Positions 7,179 to 15,500 of a stretch of 34,690 nucleotides of DNA are shown here, piece by piece. The stretch covers positions 1 to 34,690 of the forward strand of contig VGZD01000034.1 of NCBI GenBank assembly GCA_016872715.1, read 5' to 3'. Source of the stretch: Planctomycetota bacterium (lineage in GTDB: Bacteria; Planctomycetota; UBA1135; GCA-002686595). The notes beneath the pieces are model-generated. The model was not told the DNA's origin, did no database searches, and was given only the letters and a program-made list of their open reading frames with translations. The translations under genes and the position numbers were made by a program. Numbering within the stretch: position 1 is the stretch's first letter; every line of letters begins with the position of its first letter.

Positions 7179-8591
7179 GTGCGCTACGACGCCCTGATCA
7201 TCGGTGCCGGCATGAGCGGGCTCGCCGCGGGGATTCGCCTCGCGCAGGCGGGCAAGCGCGTCGCGATCCTCGAGCGCCATTACCTCTGGGGTGGGCTCAA
7301 CTCGTTCTACAAGCGCGGCGGGAGGCGCTTCGAGACGGGCCTGCACGCGCTGACGAACTACGCGGCGAAGGGCACGCCGAACGTGCCGCTCACGCGCATC
7401 CTGCGCCAGCTGCGCATCCCCCACGAGGCGCTCGCGCTCGCGCCGCAGCGGCGCTCGGTCACGGCGCTGCGCACGAGCGCGGGCGACACGCTGCGCCTGT
7501 CCTACTCGAACGACATGGCGCTCCTGCGCAGCGAGGTGGCGCGACTGTTTCCGAGCGAGAGCGCGGGCTTCGATCGGCTCGTCGCCGCGCTGCCCTCGTA
7601 CAGCGGCTCGAGCGAGGGCGACTACGCGCAGAGTGCGCGCGCGCGGCTCGCCGAATTCGTGCGCGACCCGCTGCTCGTCGAGCTGTTGATGATCGCGCCG
7701 CTGTTCTATGGCTCCCCCACCGAAAACGACATGTCATGGGCCGAGTACGGGATCCTGTTCCGCTCGATCCACCTCGAAGGCATGGCGCGGCCCGAGGGCG
7801 GCATCAAGGCGCTGCTCGATCTGCTGATCGCGCGCTTCGAGCAGGAAGGCGGCGAGCTGCGGATGAAGAGCGGCGTGGCCGCGCTGCTGCATGTCGACGG
7901 CAAGGTCCGCGGCGTGCGCCTCGACGACGGCAGCGAGCTCGAGTGCGAGCGCGTGCTGTCGTCCGCGGGGCTCGTCGAAACCGAGGCCCTGTGCGGCCAG
8001 AGCGCCGCGAGCGAGGACGATGCGCGCATCGGGCGGCTGTCGTTCGTCGAGTCCTGCTGCGTGCTCGACGCCATGCCGCGCGCGCTCGGTCACGACGTCA
8101 CCATCGTGTTCTATTCCGACGGCGAGCGCTTCCGCTACGAGCGCCCGCGCACGCCGGTCGAGCCGCGCTGCGGCGTGATCACGTGTCCGTCGAACTACGA
8201 GTTGCGCGAGCCCGATCGAGAGCCGTTCGTGCGCGTCACCTGCCCGGCCAACTTCGCGTACTGGAAGGGGCTGGGCGAAGCGTCGTACGCGGCGGAAAAG
8301 GCGCGCGAGGTCGACCGCATGCTCGCGACCGCCGAGGAGTTCTCGTTCCCCATCCGGCGCCACACCGTGTTCCGCGACTCGTTCACGCCGCGCACGATCG
8401 AACGCTACACCGGCCACCGCGGCGGAGCGGTGTACGGCAGCCCGCGCAAGTCGCGCGACGGTTTCACCGCGTTGCGCGGCCTGGAGCTGATCGGCACGGA
8501 TCAAGGACTCGTGGGCGTGATCGGAGCGCTGCTCTCGGGCATCACGATCGCCAACCGCTCGCTGCTCGAGCCCGCGGGAGGCGCCGCGTGA
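7179..8591 (+). CDS. CrtI-family (phytoene desaturase-like) flavoprotein A
   Basis: This 470-residue FAD-dependent oxidoreductase belongs to the phytoene desaturase/carotenoid isomerase group. It begins with a Rossmann dinucleotide motif ([14 protein letters not shown], residues 5-18), the ribose-binding Glu in [10 protein letters not shown], and the family-typical [16 protein letters not shown]. The C-terminal FAD motif region is [20 protein letters not shown]. There is no signal peptide. The start is GTG at 7179, and its TGA overlaps the next GTG start in GTGA. No carotenoid synthase gene (crtB, crtE) is nearby; the neighbours are fatty acid enzymes. The substrate is therefore more likely an acyl chain or acyl-ACP than phytoene. 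It could desaturate, isomerise or saturate double bonds; the sequence does not say which. Confidence 0.85.
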   Translation: MRYDALIIGAGMSGLAAGIRLAQAGKRVAILERHYLWGGLNSFYKRGGRRFETGLHALTNYAAKGTPNVPLTRILRQLRIPHEALALAPQRRSVTALRTSAGDTLRLSYSNDMALLRSEVARLFPSESAGFDRLVAALPSYSGSSEGDYAQSARARLAEFVRDPLLVELLMIAPLFYGSPTENDMSWAEYGILFRSIHLEGMARPEGGIKALLDLLIARFEQEGGELRMKSGVAALLHVDGKVRGVRLDDGSELECERVLSSAGLVETEALCGQSAASEDDARIGRLSFVESCCVLDAMPRALGHDVTIVFYSDGERFRYERPRTPVEPRCGVITCPSNYELREPDREPFVRVTCPANFAYWKGLGEASYAAEKAREVDRMLATAEEFSFPIRRHTVFRDSFTPRTIERYTGHRGGAVYGSPRKSRDGFTALRGLELIGTDQGLVGVIGALLSGITIANRSLLEPAGGAA

Positions 8592-10078
8592 GCGAACAAC
8601 GACGCTATTTCCGCGGCTCGACCGACGGCAAGAAACCGCGCTGCACCGACCCGCTCGCTCAGGCGCGCGGGGAGTACGACCTCGTCGTCATCGGCAGCGG
8701 CCTGGCCGGCCTGACGGCGGCGAACGTGCTCGGCAGCATGGGCCACAGGGTGGCGCTGCTCGAACAGCACTACAACTTCGGCGGCATGGCCACGTGGTTC
8801 AAGCGCCGCGGCGGTCACGTGTTCGACATCTCGCTGCACGGCTTCCCCGTCGGCATGGTCAAGACCTGCCGACGCTACTGGAGCTCGGAGATCGCCTCGC
8901 GGATCGTGCGGCTCGACGGGATCCGGTTCGACAACCCGCAGTTCACGTTCGACACGACCTTCACGCGCGAGGACTTCACCGAGAAGCTCGTGACGCAGTT
9001 CGGCGTGGCGCGCTCGACGGTCGAGGCCTTCTTCGACTACCTGCGCGGACTCAATTACTACGACGACCCGCGCGACACCGTCGGGGACTGTTTCGAGCGC
9101 TTTTTCCCGGGGCGCAACGACATCCATCGCCTGCTGCTCGAGCCGATCGCCTACGCCAACGGCTCGACCATGGAGGACCCTGCCATCGCCTACGGCATCG
9201 TGTTCTCCAACTTCATGTCGAAGGGCGTCTACACCTTCACCGGCGGCACCGACTGGCTGATCGGCAAGATGAAGGAAGAGCTGCGCAAGAACGGCGTGGA
9301 GCTCTTCAACAACGTCCAAGTCGAGCGCATCACGGTCGAGCACGGCCGCGCCACGGGAGTGATCGCGCATGGACGCCACCTGCGCGCCCGCGCGGTGCTC
9401 TCCAACGCCAACATCCGGCGCACGATCCTCGAACTCGTCGGTCCCGAGCACTTCGGAGCCGAATTCGTGCGCGAGGTCGAGGCCGTGCGGCTCAACAACT
9501 CGAGCACGCAGGTCTACATCGGCATCCGCGAAGGCTGCGCAGTGCCGTGGATCACCGACCTGCTGTTCACATCGCGGCGCGAGCGCTTCGACTCGAGCGC
9601 GCTGTGCGACTTCCACGGCCAGAGCCGCACGTTTTCCTTCTACTACCCCAAGGTCCGCCCCGGCTCCGCTCGCCACGCGATCGTCAGCTCGACGAATGCG
9701 AACTGGAAGGACTGGGCGAGCCTCGACGCGGCGAGCTACGAGCGCGAGAAGGCTCGGCTGATCGAAGCCACGCTGGTCGAGCTCGAACGCTATGTGCCGA
9801 ACGTGCGCTCGATGGCCGACCACGTCGAGGCCGCGACTCCGCGCACCTTCGAGTTCTACACTCAGCATGTGCAGGGAGCGTCCTTCGGCACCAAGTGGGA
9901 GGGGCTGCGGCCGAGCATGGAGCTCGCGAGTCACATCGAGGGTCTGTTCCACTCCGGCTCGGTCGGGATCATCATGTCCGGCTGGCTCGGAGCCGCGAAC
10001 TACGGCGTGATCACGTCCAACAAGGTCGATCTGTTCCTGCGCGAGGCCGCGCGGGCCGCGGCGGGAGGCCGCGCGTGA
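8588..10078 (+). CDS. CrtI-family (phytoene desaturase-like) flavoprotein B
   Basis: This 496-residue second member of the same family starts at GTG 8588, overlapping the previous stop by 4 nt. After about 28 polar residues comes the dinucleotide motif ([19 protein letters not shown], about 31-49) and then [20 protein letters not shown], parallel to copy A. The C-terminal FAD region is [23 protein letters not shown], unlike the GTHPG-type motif of classical CrtI. The two copies are clearly related but divergent, so they probably act in sequence or as a heteromeric pair and are not simple duplicates. The stop and next start share one base (TGATG). From memory, phytoene-desaturase-like proteins also occur in candidate ladderane lipid loci of anammox planctomycetes; whether these are orthologous cannot be judged here. 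Confidence 0.85.
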   Translation: MSEQRRYFRGSTDGKKPRCTDPLAQARGEYDLVVIGSGLAGLTAANVLGSMGHRVALLEQHYNFGGMATWFKRRGGHVFDISLHGFPVGMVKTCRRYWSSEIASRIVRLDGIRFDNPQFTFDTTFTREDFTEKLVTQFGVARSTVEAFFDYLRGLNYYDDPRDTVGDCFERFFPGRNDIHRLLLEPIAYANGSTMEDPAIAYGIVFSNFMSKGVYTFTGGTDWLIGKMKEELRKNGVELFNNVQVERITVEHGRATGVIAHGRHLRARAVLSNANIRRTILELVGPEHFGAEFVREVEAVRLNNSSTQVYIGIREGCAVPWITDLLFTSRRERFDSSALCDFHGQSRTFSFYYPKVRPGSARHAIVSSTNANWKDWASLDAASYEREKARLIEATLVELERYVPNVRSMADHVEAATPRTFEFYTQHVQGASFGTKWEGLRPSMELASHIEGLFHSGSVGIIMSGWLGAANYGVITSNKVDLFLREAARAAAGGRA

Positions 10079-10527
10079 TGCACCAGCCCGCCGACATCGA
10101 CATCCGCGCGACGATCCCGCACCGCGAGCCGTTTCTGTACGTCGATCGCGTGCTCGAGCACGAGGCTGGGCGCATGGTCACCGAATGGGACGTGCGCGCC
10201 GACGCGCACTTCTTCCGCGGCCACTATCCGGGCCAGCCGCTGGTGCCGGGCGTGCTGCTGTGCGAGAGCGCGTTCCAAGCCGGCGCGCTGCTGTGCGCGA
10301 GCGACGAGCGCGGTGCGATCCCCCCGGGCGCCGTGCCGGTGCTCACGCGCATCGCCGATGCGCGCTTCCGGCGCCGCGTGGGTCCGGGCGAGACGCTGCG
10401 CTGCGAGGTGAAGCTCGACGAGCGCGTCGGCCCCGCGCGCTACATGAGCGCCAAGCTGACGAGCAACGGCGAAGCCGTGCTGCGCGTCCAGTTCGTCGTC
10501 GCGATCACGGCCGGAGGGCTCGCGTGA
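10078..10527 (+). CDS. FabZ-like beta-hydroxyacyl-ACP dehydratase
   Basis: This 149-residue hot-dog-fold protein is the length of FabZ. The active site motif [20 protein letters not shown] carries H49 and E63, 14 residues apart, the same spacing as the catalytic His and Glu of E. coli FabZ. It would dehydrate 3-hydroxyacyl-ACP to trans-2-enoyl-ACP. The N-terminus [17 protein letters not shown] is also typical. The ATG start shares one base with the preceding TGA, and the stop overlaps the next GTG in GTGA, so translation is coupled on both sides. The chain length it accepts is unknown. Confidence 0.92.
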   Translation: MHQPADIDIRATIPHREPFLYVDRVLEHEAGRMVTEWDVRADAHFFRGHYPGQPLVPGVLLCESAFQAGALLCASDERGAIPPGAVPVLTRIADARFRRRVGPGETLRCEVKLDERVGPARYMSAKLTSNGEAVLRVQFVVAITAGGLA

Positions 10528-11333
10528 ACTACTTGGGCCTCGCGGGCAAGCGCATCGTCGTCACGGGCGTCGCCAACAAGAAGAGCGTCGCGTGGCACGT
10601 GCACCGACAGCTGCGCGAGTGCGGCGCCGAGCTGATCCACGTCGTGCGTTCCGACGCGCGCAAGGCGGCGCTCGAGTCCCTGCTCGCACCCGCTCCCGTC
10701 TTCACCTGCGACGTCGAGCGACAAGACGAAATCGACGCGCTCGCGGCGCGCCTCGCTCCGCTCGGTCCCATCGACGGGCTCGTGCACTCGATCGCGTTCG
10801 CGAACTACGCCTCCGGCATGCAGCCCTTTGACGCGACCGCGCGCAAGGACTTCCTGCAAGCCGTCGACATCTCGTGTTTCTCGCTCGTGGCGCTCGCCCG
10901 CGCGCTCAAGCCGCAGCTCGCACCGGACGCCTCGGTCGTGACGATCTCGATCTCGAGCACGACGCTCGCGACGGAGAGCTACGGCTACATGGCGCCGATC
11001 AAGGCCGCGCTCGACTCGACGGTGGTGTTCCTCGCCAAGAGCTTCTCGGCCACCACCAAGGTGCGCTTCAACGCCGTCAAGGCGGGGCCGCTCAAGACCT
11101 CCGCATCCGCCGGCATTCCCGGCTATCTCGACAACTACCTCTACGCCGAGGCCGCCACCCTGCGCCACGCCGCGCTCGAGACCGAGGAAGTGGCGAGCGC
11201 GGCCGTGTTCCTGCTCTCTCCGCGCTCGTCGGGCATCAATGGACAGGGCCTGGTGGTCGACGCCGGAATGGGCTTCAACTTTTTCGACCGCGAAATCGTG
11301 CGCCGCTTCAACCGCGAGGAACCGAGCGCGTGA
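10524..11333 (+). CDS. FabI-like enoyl-ACP reductase
   Basis: This 269-residue short-chain dehydrogenase-fold protein aligns with FabI almost without gaps: [19 protein letters not shown] (cofactor site), [11 protein letters not shown], the Y153-x6-K160 pair (YGYMAPIK), [12 protein letters not shown] and [15 protein letters not shown]. It would reduce trans-2-enoyl-ACP with NAD(P)H. In the local alignment the residue equal to E. coli Tyr146 is I143 (TISIS instead of TLSYL), an unusual change near the active site. Start and stop overlap both neighbours by 4 nt. There is no ketoreductase (FabG) in the operon. A ketoreductase role for this protein is a less likely alternative, because it has the FabI Y-x6-K spacing and not the Y-x3-K of ordinary SDRs. 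Confidence 0.88.
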   Translation: MNYLGLAGKRIVVTGVANKKSVAWHVHRQLRECGAELIHVVRSDARKAALESLLAPAPVFTCDVERQDEIDALAARLAPLGPIDGLVHSIAFANYASGMQPFDATARKDFLQAVDISCFSLVALARALKPQLAPDASVVTISISSTTLATESYGYMAPIKAALDSTVVFLAKSFSATTKVRFNAVKAGPLKTSASAGIPGYLDNYLYAEAATLRHAALETEEVASAAVFLLSPRSSGINGQGLVVDAGMGFNFFDREIVRRFNREEPSA

Positions 11334-11926
11334 GCGGCCCCGTCGTGGTCGTGGCCCCGCTCCCGCAGGTCCTGCCTCGCGGCCGCGAGCGCGTCGAGCT
11401 GCAGCGCGACCACGCGCGCCGCGCGGTGTGGACCAGTGCGGCGGCGCAGCGTTCCCCCATCGCGGAGCTGCGCAAGAACACGGACGACGTTCCGCAGGCC
11501 AGTCGCGGCTGGCACTGGTCGCTCAGCCATTCCCCCACCCGCGTCGCTGGCGCGGTCTGGTGCGCGAGCATCGGCGTCGATGTCGAGGAGCGCCGCGAAG
11601 TGCGGCCCGACCTCGTCGAGCGCATCCTCGATGCCGAGGAGCTCGCACTCTTCGCCGCGCGCGGCGAAGACGGGTTCCTGCGCACATGGACGGGCAAAGA
11701 AGCGCTGCTCAAGGAATTCGGCGTCGGCCTGCAGGCCCTGTCGCGCTGCCGCATCGTGCGCGTCGGATCGAGCGAGCTCGAGATGCGCTTCGACACGCAC
11801 TTGCGCGTCGTCCACCAGCACAGCTTCGACGACCACGTAGTGTCGGTCTGCACCGCCGGAGCTCGCGCCCCGAGCTTCGTGGTGCACGCGCAGCCGCTCG
11901 AGGCGCGAGCCGAGGTGGCCTCGTGA
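11330..11926 (+). CDS. 4'-phosphopantetheinyl transferase (Sfp type)
   Basis: The 198-residue length and motifs fit the Sfp/Gsp family: [15 protein letters not shown], the Mg-binding motif [12 protein letters not shown] and [15 protein letters not shown]. It transfers 4'-phosphopantetheine from coenzyme A to the attachment serine of carrier proteins. The obvious client is the ACP in the same operon (S40). The GTG start at 11330 and the stop both overlap neighbours in GTGA. A private transferase suggests that the ACP is not well recognised by the housekeeping AcpS, or that the operon moves as a self-sufficient unit; both are inferences. Confidence 0.92.
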   Translation: MSGPVVVVAPLPQVLPRGRERVELQRDHARRAVWTSAAAQRSPIAELRKNTDDVPQASRGWHWSLSHSPTRVAGAVWCASIGVDVEERREVRPDLVERILDAEELALFAARGEDGFLRTWTGKEALLKEFGVGLQALSRCRIVRVGSSELEMRFDTHLRVVHQHSFDDHVVSVCTAGARAPSFVVHAQPLEARAEVAS

Positions 11927-12843
11927 CCGCTGCACTCGATCGCTCGCAACTCGCGCGCGAACTCGTGCGCGAGTTCGCCAGCGAGTATCCGTTCGAGCCG
12001 CACTTCCTCGACGTCGACGGCGGAAGCTTGCACTACATCGACGAGGGCCCGCGCGACGGCGAGGTGCTGCTGTTCCTGCACGGCAACCCCACCTGGTCCT
12101 TCCTGTGGCGCAACCTCGTGCGAGGGCTGTCGGAGCGCTACCGCTGCGTCGCTCCCGACCACATCGGCTGCGGGCTCTCCGACAAGCCGCAGGAGTGGGA
12201 CTACCGACTCGCGCAGCACGTCGCCAACGTGGAACGGCTCGTCGCGCACCTCGGTCTCTCGCGCATCACGCTCGTCGTGCACGACTGGGGCGGCGCGATC
12301 GGCTTCGGCCTCGCCGAGCGGCGCCCCGAGCTCATCGCACGCGCCGTGGCGATGAACACGGCGGCGTTCACGGGCCTCAAGGCCCCGCTGCGCATCCGCG
12401 CCTGCCGCATCCCTCTCTTCGGAACCCTCGCCGTGCGCGGGCTGAATGCGTTCGCACGCGCGGCGAGCTTCATGGCGAGCGAGCGCGGTCTCGCACCGCT
12501 CGCGAAAAAGGGCCTGCTCGCACCCTACGGAAACTGGCAGGATCGCATCGCGACCCTGCGCTTCGTCGAGGACATCCCGCTCTCCGCGGATCATCCGTCG
12601 CGCACGACGCTGCTCGGGATCGAGCGCGGCCTCGAGCGCCTGCGCGAGCGCCCGCTGTGCCTGATCTGGGGCGAGCGCGACTGGTGCTTCACGCCCGCGT
12701 TTCGCCGCGAGTGGGAGCGGCGCTTCCCGAGCGCGGAGTCGCACAAGGTCGACGACGCCGGCCACTGGGTCACCGAGGACGCGCCCGCGCAGGTGCTCGA
12801 GTGGATCCGCTCCTTCCTGTCTCGCCACCCGTTGCAGCCGTGA
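11923..12843 (+). CDS. oleB: OleB-like alpha/beta hydrolase (beta-lactone decarboxylase)
   Basis: This 306-residue alpha/beta hydrolase resembles haloalkane dehalogenases. The nucleophile is D121 in VVHDWGGAIGFG, the oxyanion-hole region is FLHGNPTWSFLWRN, the acid is D253 (WGERDWCF) and the base is H281 (DDAGHWVTEDAP). OleB removes CO2 from the cis-beta-lactone made by OleC, giving the internal cis-olefin. Haloalkane dehalogenase is the annotation it would get by family alone, but the adjacent oleC and oleD fix the role. The GTG start overlaps the transferase stop, and its TGA overlaps the oleC start, both as GTGA. Confidence 0.9.
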   Translation: MTAALDRSQLARELVREFASEYPFEPHFLDVDGGSLHYIDEGPRDGEVLLFLHGNPTWSFLWRNLVRGLSERYRCVAPDHIGCGLSDKPQEWDYRLAQHVANVERLVAHLGLSRITLVVHDWGGAIGFGLAERRPELIARAVAMNTAAFTGLKAPLRIRACRIPLFGTLAVRGLNAFARAASFMASERGLAPLAKKGLLAPYGNWQDRIATLRFVEDIPLSADHPSRTTLLGIERGLERLRERPLCLIWGERDWCFTPAFRREWERRFPSAESHKVDDAGHWVTEDAPAQVLEWIRSFLSRHPLQP

Positions 12844-14462
12844 GCGAGCTGTTCAACGTCGCGCAGCTCGTCGAGGAGAACGCGCGGCGTCGCGGCGATG
12901 CGCGTGCGATCGCGGAGCCCAGTGGCGCTCGCTGGCGCACGGTCACCTATCGGGAGCTCCAGCAGCTCATCGAGCACGAACATGCGGCCCTCGCGCGGGC
13001 CGGACTGCGCCGCGGCGACAAGGTGAGCGTGTTCGTTCGCCCCGGAATCGACTGGGTGGTGCTCATCTACGCGCTCTTCCGCCTCGGCGCGCAGCCCGTG
13101 CTGATCGACCCGGCCATGGGCCGAACGGGCGTGCTGCGTTGCGTCGAGCGCATCGCTCCGCGCGGGTTCATCGGCGTTCCACTCGCCTGCGCGCTCAAGC
13201 TCGTCGTTCCGCGCGCGTTTCGCTCGGTCGAGGTGACGATCGTCCACGGCGCGCTGCCTCTGGGTGGCCGCACGATCGCGGGCCTGCGCAAGGCGGTCCG
13301 TGACGTCCCCGCACGCGTTGCGACCCGCGCCGACGAGACGGCCGCGGTGCTCTTCACATCCGGCTCCACGGGACCCGCCAAGGGCGTGCCCTACACGCAC
13401 GGCATGTTCCGCGCGCAGGTCGCCGCGCTGCTCGAGCTGTACGCAATGCGCGAGGGCGATGTCGACGTCGCCTGCTTCGCGCCCTTCGCCCTGTTCGGTC
13501 CGGCACTCGGGCTCTCGACCGTGCTTCCGAGGATCGACTTCTCGCATCCGGCGCGAGCGAACCCGGCGCACGTGGTGCGCGCGCTGCGTGAGCATCGCGC
13601 CGTGCAGTGCTTCGGCTCACCGGCCATCTGGCGTCGCGTCGCTCCGTGGGCTCGCGAGCGCGGCATCGTGCTCGAACACCTCGAGCGCCTGATGATCGCG
13701 GGCGCGCCCGTGCACCCCCCGCTGATCGAGGAGTGTCTTTCGATCCTCGGTCCGCGCGGCGATGTGCACACGCCCTATGGAGCGACCGAGGCGCTGCCCG
13801 TGTCGAGCATGAACGGACGCGCCGTGCTCGCCGAGCATCGCGCGCGCACCGAGGGCGGCTGGGGCAACTGCGTCGGCTCGCCTGCGTGCGGCGTGACCGC
13901 GCGCGTGATTCGCAGCATCGACGAGCCCATCGGCGAGTGGAGCGATGCGCTGTGCGTCGAGCCCCTCGAGTGCGGCGAGCTGGTCGTGCGCGGCGAGCAG
14001 GTCACACGCGAGTACGAGCAGGAACCGGCGCACACTCTGGCTGCCAAGATTCGCGACGGAGCGAGCGTGTGGCACCGCATGGGCGACATCGTGCGCCTCG
14101 ACGAAGCTGGCCGCATCTGGTTCCAAGGACGCAAGTCGCACCGAGTGGAGACGTCGCAGGGCCCGCTCTACCCTGTCGCCATCGAGAACATCTTCAACTC
14201 CCACGCCGCCGTGCGGCGCTCGGCGCTCGTCGGCATCGGTGCGCGCGGCTCACAGGAGCCGGTGCTGGTGGTCGAACTGCACGATTCCGCCCATTCGTCG
14301 GCGGAGCTCGCCAGCGAGATTCTCGCGCACGGCCGACGCCTGCCCGCCGCCCGACCCGTATCTCGCGTGTTGTTTCACCGCGCTTTTCCCGTCGACGTAC
14401 GCCACAACGCCAAGATCGATCGACCCGCGCTCGCGCGCTGGGCCGCGGGGCAGCCGCGATGA
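12840..14462 (+). CDS. oleC: OleC-like AMP-dependent beta-lactone synthetase
   Basis: This 540-residue member of the acyl-CoA synthetase/ANL superfamily has the nucleotide loop LFTSGSTGPAKGV (171-183), the YGATE motif, the hinge region RMGDIVRLDEAGRIWFQGR, and K525 (HNAKIDR) as the C-terminal catalytic lysine. OleC activates the 2-alkyl-3-hydroxy acid with ATP and closes it to a beta-lactone, so no CoA is needed. The early FNVAQLVEENARRRGD segment and the ALPVSSM stretch after the GATE motif match my memory of OleC proteins. It is flanked by oleB and oleD with 4-nt overlaps on each side. Confidence 0.92.
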   Translation: MSELFNVAQLVEENARRRGDARAIAEPSGARWRTVTYRELQQLIEHEHAALARAGLRRGDKVSVFVRPGIDWVVLIYALFRLGAQPVLIDPAMGRTGVLRCVERIAPRGFIGVPLACALKLVVPRAFRSVEVTIVHGALPLGGRTIAGLRKAVRDVPARVATRADETAAVLFTSGSTGPAKGVPYTHGMFRAQVAALLELYAMREGDVDVACFAPFALFGPALGLSTVLPRIDFSHPARANPAHVVRALREHRAVQCFGSPAIWRRVAPWARERGIVLEHLERLMIAGAPVHPPLIEECLSILGPRGDVHTPYGATEALPVSSMNGRAVLAEHRARTEGGWGNCVGSPACGVTARVIRSIDEPIGEWSDALCVEPLECGELVVRGEQVTREYEQEPAHTLAAKIRDGASVWHRMGDIVRLDEAGRIWFQGRKSHRVETSQGPLYPVAIENIFNSHAAVRRSALVGIGARGSQEPVLVVELHDSAHSSAELASEILAHGRRLPAARPVSRVLFHRAFPVDVRHNAKIDRPALARWAAGQPR

Positions 14463-15448
14463 AGGCGGTCGTCACGGGCGCGAGCGGCTTCCTCGGCAGT
14501 CGCCTCTGCGCGGAGTTGCTGCGCGAAGGCCATCAAGTCGTCGCAGGCTCTCGCAAGCCGGTGCCGGAGCTGATCGCGCTCGGCGCGCGCCACGCGCCGC
14601 TCGATCTGTCGGATCGCGACGCGCTGCGCAACGCGTTCAAGGACGCGGACGTGGTCTTCCACGTCGCGGCGAAAACCGGCGTCTGGGGCAGGGAGCGCGA
14701 GTACGTCGAGAGCAACGTCACCGGGACGCGCAACGTGCTGGCCGCCTGCGAGCAGCGCCGCGTCAAGCGACTGGTCTACACCAGCTCGCCGAGCGTCGTG
14801 TTCGATGGACGCGATCATGTCGATGCCTCCAACGATCTCCCCTACGCGCACGACTACCTGTGCTCCTATCCGGCGACCAAGGCGCTGGCGGAGCGCGAGG
14901 TGCTCGCGGCCAACGGGCGCTGGGGGCTGTCGACCTGCGCCCTGCGCCCGCACCTGATCTTCGGCCCCGGCGATCCGCATCTCGTGCCGCGCCTGCTCGC
15001 GCGGGCGCGCGCGGGGAAGCTCGCGCGCATCGGCACGGGCGACAACGAGGTGACGCTGTGCGCGGTCGAGACCGCCGTGGCGGCGCACATCGCGGCCGCG
15101 CGCGGTCTGCGCCCCGACGCGCGCCACGCCGGTCGCGCCTACTTCATCGGTCAGGAGCGGCCCGTGCGCCTGTGGGACTGGATCGATGGCCTGCTGCGCG
15201 CGCTCGACATCCCGCCCGTACAGCGGCGCGTGCCCTTCGCGCTCGCCTATGCAACAGGGACGCTGTGCGAGGCCATCTGGTGGCTGACTGCGCGCGCGAG
15301 CGAGCCCCCGATGACGCGCTTCGTCGCGCTCGCCCTCGCGCGTTCGCACTCGTACTCCATGGAGCCAGCCAAGTGCGACTTCGGTTTCCGCGAGCCGCTC
15401 GGCATCGAAGCAGCGACCGCTGCTGTGGTGGCTTCCCTGCGCTCCTGA
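14459..15448 (+). CDS. oleD: OleD-like NAD(P)-dependent 2-alkyl-3-ketoacid reductase
   Basis: This 329-residue extended SDR of the 3-beta-hydroxysteroid dehydrogenase-like group starts with the Rossmann motif TGASGFLGSR (6-15). It has YTSSPSVVF (107-115) with the catalytic Ser, and the Y137-x3-K141 pair (SYPATKALAE). OleD reduces the 2-alkyl-3-keto acid released by OleA to the 3-hydroxy acid used by OleC. LCEAIWWL near residue 270 is hydrophobic and may be a membrane-contact segment. The ATG start overlaps the oleC stop (ATGA). It is the last gene of the coupled set; a promoter-like sequence follows for the next gene. Confidence 0.92.
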   Translation: MKAVVTGASGFLGSRLCAELLREGHQVVAGSRKPVPELIALGARHAPLDLSDRDALRNAFKDADVVFHVAAKTGVWGREREYVESNVTGTRNVLAACEQRRVKRLVYTSSPSVVFDGRDHVDASNDLPYAHDYLCSYPATKALAEREVLAANGRWGLSTCALRPHLIFGPGDPHLVPRLLARARAGKLARIGTGDNEVTLCAVETAVAAHIAAARGLRPDARHAGRAYFIGQERPVRLWDWIDGLLRALDIPPVQRRVPFALAYATGTLCEAIWWLTARASEPPMTRFVALALARSHSYSMEPAKCDFGFREPLGIEAATAAVVASLRS

Positions 15449-15460
15449 GTCGCGCCGACG

Positions 15461-15494
15461 TTGCCCGCTCGACGCCCGAGCCTACGATAGGCTC
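15461..15494 (+). promoter_or_regulatory. Candidate promoter with embedded hairpin
   Basis: TTGCCC (15461-15466) and TACGAT (15483-15488) are 16 nt apart. A perfect 7-bp palindrome (GAGCCTA 15478-15484, TAGGCTC 15488-15494, loop CGA) covers the -10. Transcription would begin near 15495, only about six bases before the ATG at 15501. The palindrome could be an operator over the -10, the terminator hairpin of the ole operon, or both. Confidence 0.4.
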
Positions 15495-15500
15495 TCTCCC

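Noticed and set aside
7179-10078. Carotenoid biosynthesis cluster
   Set aside because: No phytoene synthase, prenyl diphosphate synthase or cyclase gene is present; all neighbours are fatty acid or ole genes.
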